Assembly: GCF_030272615.1 (NCBI RefSeq) | Contig: NC_081413.1 | Span: forward strand, 144,186,476-144,250,475 | Direction of reading: 5' to 3' | Source of the DNA: Cryptomeria japonica | Lineage: Eukaryota > Streptophyta > Pinopsida > Cupressales > Cupressaceae | DNA length: 64,000 bases | Part shown: positions 20,391 to 31,221 of the stretch, piece after piece | Layout: every line of letters begins with the position of its first letter | How positions within the stretch are numbered: position 1 is the first letter of the stretch | Position numbers and translations under genes: made by a program | Notes under the pieces: model-generated | What the model was told of the DNA's origin: nothing | Seen by the model: only the letters and a program-made list of their open reading frames with translations | Database searches by the model: none

Positions 20391-22822
20391 TAAGCATCTA
20401 ACGCATCCACATCAATAGGATCATTTTTCTCAGTTATTCTTTCTCCTTTATCATTGAAGGTTTCATCCGGTTTAGATTTTGATAGATCAGGCTCTTGCTC
20501 AGCCTGCCGATTTGCTTCGGATACCTTCTGCATCTTGACAGCTTCTTTAGCCTGCAGATGGGTGTCTTTTTCCACCTCAGAGATTTTACCTCCAAGTAAC
20601 TGAAGTCTTCTCTTTCACATGAAAAAGATGCCTTTGTACCAATTAAGAAGCTCAAATAATTCAGAATTAGAGGCATCTGGAAAATATTGAGCAAAAATTT
20701 GCTCCCTAATTTCTTGCTCCTTTTCAATGACAATGCACCATTTATTATCCAAAGAATTATACAAAGAATTAGAAACAATAAGTTTAATATCAATTGAAGA
20801 CCGATCATTATCACATAAATATTTAATAAGTTCTTGCTCTACCTCCTTCTTTTCAATGTCGTTAAGATCATCAAAATAATCTTTTAGATCATCAAGAATT
20901 TTCCTTCTAATGTTCTTCATAATCCTTTGAAAATGTGTCATAGGCTTGTAAGAAGCAACATGTATATTTACCGGTGCAGAGGTTGTAGGTACATTACAGG
21001 TTGGCTTGGTCTTCTTACTCGATTGCCTCACCTTCTTTATTTCATCTTCTGATTCAGTGTCCAGTGAATCTTGTGCTTCGTTATTGGTTCTCTTCTTCCT
21101 CTCAAATAACTTTGGCGGAATAGCCTCTGGTTTCTTCTTGGCTGATGACCTCTTTGTTACTTTAGGACTGGCAATAGATGTAACCGGTGTTGATGTTGAT
21201 GGCACAACTTTCCTCTTCTTCTACTTTGGTACTACAGTAGGATTAACCCTCTCAGAGTAGGTACTGGTACTCTTCTTCTTTGGATCAAGTGGTGAAGCAG
21301 GTAGGTTAGAGGCATAACCAATAAGTATATCGTTCACCACTTCATAGCTCATAGCTCAACTTCATCTTGTCTTGGCTCAACCGCTTCCATTATGCAATGA
21401 TCCACTTTGATTGTGAAACATATATCATCTTCATACTTCTTAACCAGGTCACCTGATATCCTTTTTCTCTAGTTCATCTTGAATCTGAACTCATCAAAAT
21501 ACCTGTTCAGAGTCTCTAGATAAGTAGATCCCACTGCCTGCAGACTTTCCTTGATTTGTGTTGTAACCGGTAGGTCACTTGACCATTGAACATCACCAAC
21601 TCCCGAAAAATATCCTTGAAAGTAGAAAAACGACCCGATAATTAGTTGACTGAATTTGAACCTTAGTGTCTTGTCCTCTTTGATGGATTTCAAATTCTCC
21701 ATGAGTTGTTTTTGCATGCAGGTACACAAGTTGTACTCTACATCTTCCTTAATCATTCGATAAGCAACATGCACCATAGCTGTAAGAACAAAATTCATTC
21801 TACTGGCATAGAATACTCTATATCCAATCACCATGCATGCATACTTCACCAAGTCATCTTCAATGGTGTTGACAGTCATTGCCCTCTTGTCGCTCATAGA
21901 ACCGGTGAGCTTTGTCACTTTGGTTTTTGTGATCTTACGAAGAACATGGACTTCTCCAATATTACATAAACCAGTCACGATATGGATTGCCTCTGGTGTG
22001 ATATCATGGGTTCACTCAAGATACATCTTGTCACCATGAACCCTACTTAGAATAATTCTTATATGATCTTCTATGAATTCCTCGAGAAAATATGCTGCAT
22101 TGTGGAGTTTCTTCTTCTCGATCACGTTGTACTCTGGTTTAATCGTCTTATCTTTTCCACTAAACAAACTCAACTGGGAGTGAATCACTAGAGAACCTAG
22201 GTCTTCTAGTTTGCAATCAATGTAACCAGAAACATCCCCTTCAATAATAACTCTGGCAGGAATTTGAGATAGGGAATTGTATTTCACCTTCTTCCTAAGA
22301 GATTCAGATGACTCATCAGGTGTGGAAGAACTAGAAGAGACCTTGGATGCAGAAGCCATGTCTAAATAATTTCCAACGATAAGAGTGAATCGACGAAAAA
22401 ATACCTTTTCACTTCGAACTAGGGTTCGTCGATGTCGAGCATAACACACTTCTCCAAAAGCTTTCTTTACCACTCTAACCTCCACTCTAGATAACTTGAA
22501 ATGTTTGCTGGGTCTTGCACAAGATTTCTTTCTGGATTACTTCGAATGCAAGATTGATCGCTTTTGTTGCTCTGCTCAAGTTAGAAAAATGTTTCTTCGA
22601 AAATAGGTAAGTAAAAAAAACTACAAGAATCACCTTTATACATGCTCCTACCTACCATAATAAATGCATCATCGTTAGGGTATAAACCCTAATTTTGCCT
22701 TTTACCACTTCATTTCTTATGTTGGTCGACAGGTAACCAATACTGATAAAAGCACTTTATCGATATACTTCGGGGGTTCAAAATATTGTTACCGATATGT
22801 TCCCCATTAAGCTTTTTGAAGC

Positions 22823-24120
22823 TCAATTTGTCGATTCAGGGGTCTCCACACTGGGTGCGGAAACTGGTACATCTTGTGGCTTCTCTTCAGATTTCTTTTT
22901 CCAAATTTTATCCATATCGGCCTGAACAGTTTCAACATCGACCTTTCCTTCTAGGTCGACCGGTTTGTCTCCTGATGGATTATGTCTCAGTCTGCATGAT
23001 CTGGCAATATGTCTTAGTTTGTTACAATGATAGAATACCATACCAGGTGCTCTCCATGGTCTGGTGTTCACATTCCCATTCTTTCTCCTACATGTTGCAG
23101 TAGTGTGACCGCTACCACGACAGATCACACAGGTTGCTCTCCAACAGTTCGTTGCTCCATAACCATTTGACCTGTGGTCATAGGTTCTATATCGGTTTGG
23201 GTTCTGGTTCATAAGAGGTTCTAGGACAACTTCTTTTGATCTTGATCCATAACCTCCAGAGTTGTTCATAACTGACTTGCATCAAAAGATCTATGCCCAA
23301 ACTTGTTGCATGCATAACAATGACCATTAAATCTACTAGTTCTAGCCTTGTGATCATACACATTGTTTTGCATGTAAGGGAAATTATTATAAGCCTTGCT
23401 CCTACATACATTAGTAGTATGTCCTTCCTTATGATAGTTAAAGCATACAAGTTTGAACTTTGGCTTACCTTTGCTTTTACTATTGCTCTTCGGTACCGAT
23501 TGCTCTTTTGATGCATCAATCTTGGTTCTAGATGATTCACCTTCCTCATATGCAGAGAAACCAAGTCTAGAGGTATCCTTTGATGGCTTCATTGAATCCA
23601 GCTTTTGGTCCAACTTCGCAGCATTCTGGTTGAACTTTGCAAGTATCTCCTTCGTCTCAATAAGTTCCTTGGAAAGAGCTTCATTGGTCTTCATAAGGGT
23701 TTCATTCTAAGAAATGGCCACATTCAGTTCCGCTTGCATTTCTTCTTTCTCTTCCTTACCCTCTTGCAAATAAGTGGCAATGGTACCGATTTCTTGTTTC
23801 AACTTAGAGATCTCATGCTCTTTGTCCTTCACTAGATCCTCAGCTTTTCTTCGGTTTTCCAATTCCTGACTCATCCTTATGGTCAGTCCTTCTAGCTCCC
23901 TCCTCAGGTTAGTTTTGGACTCATTCAGTTTCTCCACTTCTTCAACTAGGGCATCCATGTCTGCTTCATCAGAAGAGTTGTTTTAAGTAATTTCTAGCAT
24001 TTTCTGAGCAAGCTCTCTTCTTTTGGCTAAAGATGATTTACACTTGACCTTAAGTTCATCATAGGCTTTCTCAAATTCAGCCAAACGGTGAGTGAGTTCC
24101 ATCATGTTGTATTCCCCCAT
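22823..24120 (-). pseudogene. ORF1 of element A: gag-like coiled-coil and zinc-knuckle protein
   Basis: It starts at MGEYNMMELTHRL (ATG at 24120), about 36 bp after the primer-binding site. Residues of about 1-190 are heptad-rich and charged (MDALVEEVEKLNESKTNL, LVKDKEHEISKLKQEI), a predicted coiled coil. Four zinc-knuckle-like motifs follow: CFNYHKEGHTTNVC, CYACNKFGHRSFD, CVICRGSGHTTATC and FYHCNKLRHIARSC. It ends SVETPESTN at 22823. Stops and frameshifts split it. The length of about 432 codons matches ORF1 of B. This would be the RNA-binding shell protein; no UBN2 copia-gag core is recognisable. Confidence 0.75.
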
Positions 24121-24155
24121 ACCTCCTTTCAAGTGGTTAGACTTAAAGAAAGGTT

Positions 24156-24168
24156 GGCTCTGATACCA
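24156..24168 (-). other. primer-binding site of element A
   Basis: The minus strand reads TGGTATCAGAGCC, two bases after the 5' LTR end. Confidence 0.9.
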
Positions 24169-24170
24169 AT

Positions 24171-24666
24171 TGATGAATACTAAGAGGGGGGGCAAATTAG
24201 TATACCAAAAAACTTTACCAAACACTTAAGCAAATTTACTGCAAACCAGTATAGCCTTTTAAATAGTAAACCGGTTAATACATAGAAAAGCCAAATAGAA
24301 AATAAAGCATTCACCCACAATAACACAATCACCATAACACAAGATATTTTGACATGGAAACCCAAATGGGAAAAACCACGGTGAGTAAAACTCACAAGTC
24401 TACTATCAGTAGAATAGCAACCAGATTGGTTAAGGTCAGACCGGTTAAGGTCTTACAATGTTCTTCACCAGAACATATCCTGTTAGGAATCTAGATCTTT
24501 GTTAGGAGATAAGTCTTGTTAAAGACTACCCTGTTAAAGGATTTCAGATCCACAACTGTGAACCACCTTGTTAGAGGATTTTGAACAAGCTCAACTAAGC
24601 CTATCCAGTTAAGGGTTTTAGACTTGTCGAAGAGATTAGTAATCAACAAGTAAGTGATCTAGAAGT
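24171..24666 (-). repeat. 5' LTR of A, proximal part
   Basis: It starts TGATGAATACTAAGAGGGGG on the plus strand. It is interrupted after GAAGT (24662-24666) by element B and resumes at 32393. Confidence 0.9.
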
Positions 24667-25821
24667 TATTGGAATTTTTTATGTTTATGATGTGATTGTC
24701 ATTGATGGACACACACTTGCATTGAGATCTTCTTTATATGTATGAGCCTAAGCTCAACCGGAATATGTTGCAACCGGTATGTTGTATTATAGTCGTTAGA
24801 CTATTGGTGTTTTGCAGAATGTGTTTACCAGTCTGAAGCAACATGCTAACCCCAAGAGGTTCGAGGATCTCAAGCGGTACAAAGGATCAAAGCGGAAGAA
24901 CACATACTTCTCAGTCTTCATTTTTTCAAACCGGCAATCGACATTTTGCTTGAACCGGTATTTTGTATGAACCGCTAATACTCTGTGATGAGTTACCAAC
25001 CGACATTTTGTGATGAGTTACCATCCACCGATTGTTTGACGATGCTGACACTTTAACGGTGCTTTTTGTGTCATGTTACCAAGTATGTCCAGGTTCATTG
25101 AACCTAGGGAATTGGATTGTAATCCTATTAGATCGACATGAAATCAGATTCCTTTAGAAAGACATCATGTCTAGGGTTTTAGGTTGTTGTTGTGAAAGTT
25201 AATGTTGTTGCTAGGGTTTAAGGTGGTTGAGGAGTTGGAGAGAATATGAATGTGTAGAAGACTGAAGTAATGCTGGAGTGCATTAGGAATGAGCTATCAA
25301 GGATCTAATCAAGAATCTGTGCTATTAGCTAGATCAATCACTTGTTGATTACTCACATCTTTGACAAGTCTGTAGCCCTTAACTAGGTAGGCCCAAAATC
25401 CTTTTGTAAATCCTCTAACAAGGTGGTTCACATCTATGGATCTAAAATTCTCTAGCAAGGTAGTCTTTAATCGGAATTATCTCCTAACAGAGATTGAGAT
25501 TCCTAACAGGATCTGTTCTGGTAAAGAACATTGTAAGACCTTAATCGGTCTGACCTTAACTGGTCTGGTTCCTATTCTGCAGATAGTTACTTGTGAGTTC
25601 CATCTCATCGTGGTTTTTCTTATTTGGGTTTCCACATCAAAATATCTTGTGTTATGGTGTTTGTGCTTTTGTGGGTGAATGCATTATTTTCTATTTGGTT
25701 TGCATGTGTGCTAACCGGTTTGTCTGCTAAACTGTTTTACCGATTTACTGTCAGTCTTGTAAAGTGTTTAAGTGAAAAGTTTTTTGGCATACTAATTCAC
25801 CCCCCCTCTTAGTATTCATCA
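24667..25821 (+). repeat. 5' LTR of B
   Basis: It ends ATTCATCA at 25821. It differs from the 3' LTR by about 5% over the first 450 bp by eye, with many differences at CG sites (CG to TG or CA). It holds the CTAACARGGT-type repeats (about 25375-25570) and several ACCGGT motifs. Confidence 0.9.
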
Positions 25822-25823
25822 AT

Positions 25824-25836
25824 TGGTATTAGAGCC
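25824..25836 (+). other. primer-binding site of element B
   Basis: TGGTATTAGAGCC, one change from the initiator tRNA complement (TGGTATCAGAGCC). Confidence 0.85.
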
Positions 25837-25871
25837 TACCTTTCTATAAGTTTAACCACTTGGAAAGAGAT

Positions 25872-27150
25872 ATGGGGGAATACACATTGAGGGAACTTAC
25901 TAATTGGCTCACTCAGTCTGAGCAAGCCTATGATGATCTTATGGTCAAATACAAGGCATCCCAAGCAAAAAGGAGAGAACATGCAGAAAAGTTGATGGAG
26001 CTATCTGAAAATAGTTCCTCTGATGAAGCGAACATGGAAGCCCTGATTCAAGAAGTAGAAAAGCTGAATGAATCCAATTCCAACCTGAGAAAAGAATTGG
26101 AAGGACTGACTATTCGAATGTGCCAAGAGCTTGAGAACCGGAGGAAAGTTGAAGATCTGGTCAAAGACAAAGATCATGAAAACTCCAAGCTCAAGCAAGA
26201 GATTAGTGCCCTAACTGCTCAACTCCATGTGAGAAAAGCGGAAAAGGAAGACATGTAAGGAGAACTAAACATTGCCATCTCTGAGAATAAAAACCTGATG
26301 GAAACAAATGCTACTATTTCCATAGAACTCTCTGAGTCAAAGGAAATACTTGCTAAGTTCAACAAGAGTACTGTCAAGCTAGAGAAAAAGCTTGAATCTA
26401 CCAAACCGGTTAAGAATACCAATGGACTTGGTTATTTTGGTCATGAGGAAGGTGAGACCTCTGGTACAAATGCTGGAACATCAAAGAAACAAACGACATC
26501 AAAGGATAAAGGTAAGAAAAAGTTTAAACCTGTTTGCTTTAACTACCTTAAAGAAGGGCATACTGCAAATGTGTGTAGGAGTAAGGCTTATAACAATTTT
26601 CCTTATTTCCTAAATGATAAGCCTAGATCCTATAGATTCAATGGTAACTATTATGCATGCAACAAGTATCGGCATAGAGCATCTGAATGCAGGTCAGTTA
26701 TGAACAACATTGGTAGATATCCTCAGAGGACCCAAGGAGTTGGTCCTGAACCTTTTATGAATCAGAATCTCAACTAGTCTAGTGCCTTCAATCATCAGCC
26801 AAGAAGTGGTGGCTATCAAGCGGCAACCGGATGGAGAGAAAATTGTATGGTCTATCATGGTCATGGTCACTCTGCTGCAATATGCAGAGGGAAGAACGAC
26901 AACATGAATAATGGACCTTGGAGAGCACCTGGATTGGTCTGCTATCACTGCAACAAACCGGGTCACATTGCCAGATTTCTGTAGATCAAGAAAGAACATA
27001 TCTGATGATATACCGGTCACTCCGGAAGGAAACATTGATGTTGACACTGTTCAAGTGGACATAAAAAAAACCTGGAAGAAGAAACCAACGGTGTTACAAG
27101 AGGAACCGGTTTCTGCAACTAGTGTGGAAATCATGGAACAAACAAACTAA
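25872..27150 (+). pseudogene. ORF1 of element B: gag-like coiled-coil and zinc-knuckle protein
   Basis: The start chosen is the ATG of MGEYTLREL at 25872, because the same MGEY start is conserved in A. Residues 1-190 are coiled-coil (ALIQEVEKLNESNSN, LVKDKDHENSKLKQEI). Then come a Lys-rich linker and four knuckles: CFNYLKEGHTANVC, YYACNKYRHRASEC, CMVYHGHGHSAAIC and CYHCNKPGHIARF(C). In-frame stops lie at 26256-26258 and 26775-26777, and a +1 shift occurs near 26980. After the shift the frame runs IPVTPEGNIDVDTVQVDI to EQTN at 27150. Its role is probably RNA binding and particle formation. Confidence 0.78.
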
Positions 27151-27594
27151 GCTTCAGAAAAGCTTAGGGGGAGCAAACGGCAAAAAGTTTCGAACCCACG
27201 GTTTACACCGGTAAAAGACCTAAATCGGTATGCGATACCTGTCAATAGGCGGAAGACCGAAAATGGTAAAAGGAAAATTAGGGTTTACGCCCTAATCGTG
27301 GAGCATTAATATGGTAGGTGAGGAATATGTTTAAAAGGATTTTTCAAATCATTTCTCACTATCAGTTTTCAAAGCGAAGGAGGTTTTCGAGTGCAAAGCG
27401 ACGACAAAGTGATTTTTGCTGCGATTCTGAGAAATTAAGAAACCTTGAAGGAGATTCAAATTCAAATTGCAAACGGTTAAGTGAAGAACACAAAGCGGTG
27501 ATTCTGCAACCAACGGAGTGCGAGGTGGAGAAGAATCTGAAAGCCCTAAATTCACATTTTTTGAAAGGTATTTTTCAAGTTTTCAGTTTCTATC

Positions 27595-30500
27595 ATGGCT
27601 TATGCATCCCATACTAGCTCTAGTACATCTGTAGATTCAACAAGCTTTATTCAATGCAAGTCTAGATATAATGCCCTATCACAAGTTCCAGCTGGTGTGA
27701 TAGTAGAAGAGGGAATCACAGATTACATAGATTGTAAAATAGAAGACCTAGGGTCTCTAGCAATTCACTCGCAGCTAGGTTTGTTCTGTGGACAAGATAA
27801 AAAGATCACATTTCCTAGAGGATTCCACAGATGATCACATTAGGATCATTCTCAGCAGAGTTCATGGTGACAAGATGTACCTGGAAAGAACGCATTATAT
27901 AACACCATAACCAATTCATGCCATCACCGGTTTCTACAATATAGGGGAAGTGCCAGCCCTAAGGACAGTAAGCAAAACTGAAATGTCCAAGCTCACTGGT
28001 TCAGTGAGCAACTCACAAGGTATGACCGTTAATTCTATCAAGGACGATATGGTGAAATATGCATGTATGGTGATTGGATACCGGACGTTCTCAGCCAGCA
28101 GAATTAACTTTGTATCTGTTGCAGCAGTAAATGCCGCTTACCAGATGATCAAGGAGGATGCATCATTTGACCTATGCACCAGGATGCAAAGGTAACTCCT
28201 ATTGAATATGAAATCAATCAAACAGGATAATGCATTGAGGTTCAAGTTTGGACAACTACTGGTTGGGCTATTCTTTAACTTCCAAGGCTATTTTCCAGGA
28301 GTAGGTGATGTCCAGTGGTCTACTAACCAACTGGTAACCAAGCAAACCAAGGAAATCGTTCAAGTAGTTGGAACCGGTTACCCTAAAGTTATGAACAAGT
28401 ACTTTGATGAGTTCAGACACAAAATGAGTCAGAGGGTGAGAATATCAGGTGATATTGTCAAGAAATATGAAGATGATATCTATTTCACCATTAATGTGGA
28501 TCAATGCATAATGGAAGTTGTTGAGCCCAGACAGGAGGAAGTGGAGCCTATGGGCTATGAGGTAATGAATGATATGTTGGAAGGATATGCCTCTACCCTT
28601 ATTGCCTCACCGCTTGATCCAAAGGCAAAAAGAACCGACACCTACCTAGAAAGGATAACATCGATTGAGGAACCCTCTGCAAAGAAAGGAAAAGAACCTT
28701 TAGTGAAGAAGGCAAAAATAGTGCCTTCAGCATCGGCACCGGCTACTACAGCCAGTCCTACAGTGACCAAGTGGTCACCAGCTAAAAAGAAACCTGAAGC
28801 GGCACCTGCTAAAGTGTTCGAGAGAAAGAGGAAGACAAGGAGTACCTCTCCAAACTTAGAAGAAACGGTGTCTGAGGAAAAACCAAAGAAGACACGTCAA
28901 GCAAAGAAAAAGACAAAGAATGAACCAACATCATCGGCACCGATAAATATTGACATCTCCTCCTACAAACCTTTGACACATTGTCAAAGAACTATCAAAA
29001 ACATTAGGAGAAAAGTGTTGAATGATTTAATTGATTGTTCAGATGACTTTAATGATGATGAAAAGGAAGTGGTTGAAAAAGAAATAATTCAGTATTTATG
29101 TGTTAATGACCGGTCGCCTTCAGAAATTAGATCTAAGACACCAGATTCTTTGTATAAATCCTTAGACAATAAATGGCGCATTGCCATAGAGCAGGAACAG
29201 GAAATGAGAGAAAAAAAATTTGCTGAACATTTTCCTGATGTGTCAAATTCCAAACTGTTCGAAGTGATGAACAAATACAAAGGCCTCTTCTTCATGAGAA
29301 GAAGAAGACTCCTGTTACTTGAAGGGAAGGGTAAAGAAGTGCTCAAGAATACACACACCCTTGCTCTAGAAGCTCTGAAAATGCATCGAGTGGCTGAAGC
29401 CAACTGGAAGGCTGAGAAAGAACTGGTAATAACAAAACTGGATGAAGCATTTGATGATGAAGGAAACCCAGTTGTTGAACCTATTGACACTATTGATGTT
29501 GATGCTCTGGATGGAGAATAAGCTACTCAGGTTACACCATCAGAAGTTACAGGACAGGAGAAGTAGGCAGAAAAGGAAGTAAAGCTAAAGGAAATAGAGG
29601 ACAAAAAGGAGGAAGCGAAGAAGCAAGCGGAGGAGAAGAAAGATGAAGAGGAGAAGAAGAAGAAAAATGAAGAGGAGAAGAAGAAGAAAGATGAAGAGAA
29701 GAAGAAGAAGGATGAAGAGGAGAAGAAGAAGAAGAAAGATGAAGAGGAGAAGAAGAAGAAAAATGAAGAGGAGAAGAAGAAGAAAGATGAAGAGGAGAAG
29801 AAGAAGAAGGATGAAGAGGAGAAGAAGAAGAAGGATGAAGAGGAGAAGAAGAAGAAAGATGAAGAGGATGAGAAGAAGAGAAAGGAAGAAGAGAAGTGAA
29901 AGGAAGCAGTAAAGAAGAAGGAAGAGGAAGATAAGGAAGAGGAGAAGCGGAAGGAAACAGAGAAATGGAAGAAGGAAGAGGAAGAGAAGGAAGAGGAAAA
30001 GAGAAGAGAAGCGACAAAGAAGAAAACAGAGGAGGACAAGGCAGGAGAAGCGGAAAAGAGCATGCAGATGGAGACACCTAAGGCAACTAGTAGTCAAGCC
30101 AAACCAGCTGACCTTACCAGTCCCATTGACCTCCAGTCTGCAAGTGAAATAGAGCTACTGCAGAGCAACAGGGTTGCTCAAGAACGCCTTGAGGTATTAA
30201 GGAGGAAAAAGGAGGAAGATGTGATCCAAGCTGCGATGGACACTCTTACCGGTTTGTTACCCGGTACAAACCTCCCCAATACCGACTCATCATTGGCACA
30301 ACTAAAGCTCCTATGCACAGTACTAGATGATCAAGTGCAGAGATTAGAAGAGGTAGCAGAGGCAAATGCTAAGAAAGAGAATCAAAAGTCTCTAAATATT
30401 GCTCTAGTGAAGAAGTTAAATGGGCTCCGGACAGAACTCCAAAAAGCACAAAAGGATATAAGGGACGCTCTGGATGAGGGGAATCTTCTACTCAACAAGA

Positions 30501-30934
30501 TTTGCCAACCCCATCTGTTCTGTGACGATGTCCTTGCTTAGAAGAAAAAGCTTCAATCTGACTTGCAGTCCTACATGAGCACATTCAAGTCGCCTTATGA
30601 CTCCTTTACAGCCTATGGGCAAACCGTTCACCGATTTCACATCTAGATAGAAAAAATGGAGCATGAGATCAGCATCTGGTCTCGAGATTTGCAAGAGCTA
30701 CAACTGGTTCTACTCCCACGTCTGCAAATTCTTCAGAAGTGCTATCTAAATCTGGATGCCTTAACAGTGACACAGGAGATGAGCACAATTGACGCCATGG
30801 AAGAACAGGTCTCCCAGATGCAGACAAAGAAAGAAGTAGCCACCTCCCTACTTGAGTCCTGGTCTTTATCTATGAAACAATTCTTGTAGGAATTTAAATT
30901 TGTTTTTGACAAGTTTTATTCCTTATTGTCATAA
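27595..30934 (+). pseudogene. ORF2 of element B: unrecognised protein of about 1,110 codons with a Lys/Glu repeat
   Basis: It starts MAYASHTSSSTSV and ends FVFDKFYSLLS at 30932-30934. One frameshift (about 27810) and single stops (for example 28193-28195, 29519-29521, 29564-29566, 30539-30541, 30887-30889) break an otherwise continuous frame. The order is: N-terminal domain with HIRIILSRVHGDKMYLE, GFYNIGEVPAL, MVKYACMVIGYR and FNFQGYFPGVGDVQWS; basic linker with KKAKIVPS (NLS-like); helical domain with SYKPLTHCQRTIKNIRR and LFEVMNKYKGLFFMRRRR; IDVDALDGE; a KKKDEEEK repeat (29570-30060); and a C-terminal coiled coil with KICQPHLFCDDVL and LPRLQILQKCYLN. I see no protease, RT, RNase H or integrase motif. 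Confidence 0.78.
29570..30060 (+). repeat. homopurine Lys/Glu/Asp repeat tract of B ORF2
   Basis: About 490 bp almost entirely of A and G, built of GAAGAGGAGAAGAAGAAG-type units. The minus-strand Ser/Phe/Leu frames over it are shadows. Confidence 0.9.
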
Positions 30935-31206
30935 ACTTTTATTATTTTAATACCAAATGAAAACAGGGGTTGTTCAGCTGTACTTTGTCATTGTTGGCAA
31001 AGGGGGAGAAGTATTCTAAGAGGGAGAAGTATCTAGTATTTAAAATTTTGATGTATGCTATGATATCTCTATGTGCAAAATAGTTATACATTGTATTGTT
31101 AAAGGGATAGTGTATATGCTTAGGGGGGGCAAGTTTTCTAATGGCATGATTTTGTTGTAAAACACTTAAATGTCAAAATTTTATTTTCCTAAGTGTTGCC
31201 ATCAAT

Positions 31207-31221
31207 GCCAAAGGGGGATAT
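31207..31221 (+). other. polypurine tract of element B
   Basis: GCCAAAGGGGGATAT immediately before the 3' LTR. Similar runs occur upstream (GGCAAAGGGGGAGAAG near 30997-31012 and AGAGGGAGAAG near 31020). Confidence 0.85.

Larger units (their letters stand above)
18693..22359 (-). pseudogene. ORF2 of element A: unrecognised protein of about 1,110 codons with a Lys/Glu repeat
   Basis: It starts at MASASKVSSSSS (ATG at 22359). After removal of the 327-bp TRIM insertion it spans about 3340 bp, the same as ORF2 of B. Blocks shared with B, in order: a Ser-rich N-terminus, YNSLSQIPARVIIEG, HIRIILSRVHGDKMYLE, VKYACMVIGYR, RFKFSQLIIGSFFYFQGYF, GVGDVQWS. Then come a basic linker, SYKPMTHFQRIMKNIRRK, IDVDALDA, a long EKEKLEKEKAEKEK repeat (about 19925-20390), KICQLDLFCDDAL and LPKLQILQKCFLN to the stop at 18693. 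Several stops and shifts are present. No enzyme motif is visible. The N-terminal half weakly recalls retroelement-borne 'putative plant transposon protein' domains; this is a guess. Confidence 0.75.

Noticed and set aside
19661-20393. Plus-strand frames (Phe/Ser/Leu-rich) opposite ORF2 of A
   Set aside because: Same reason: pyrimidine-rich complement of the Lys/Glu repeat of A.
29527-30097. Three long minus-strand frames rich in Ser/Phe/Leu opposite ORF2 of B
   Set aside because: They are shadows of the homopurine Lys/Glu tract; open in several frames only because of the base bias.
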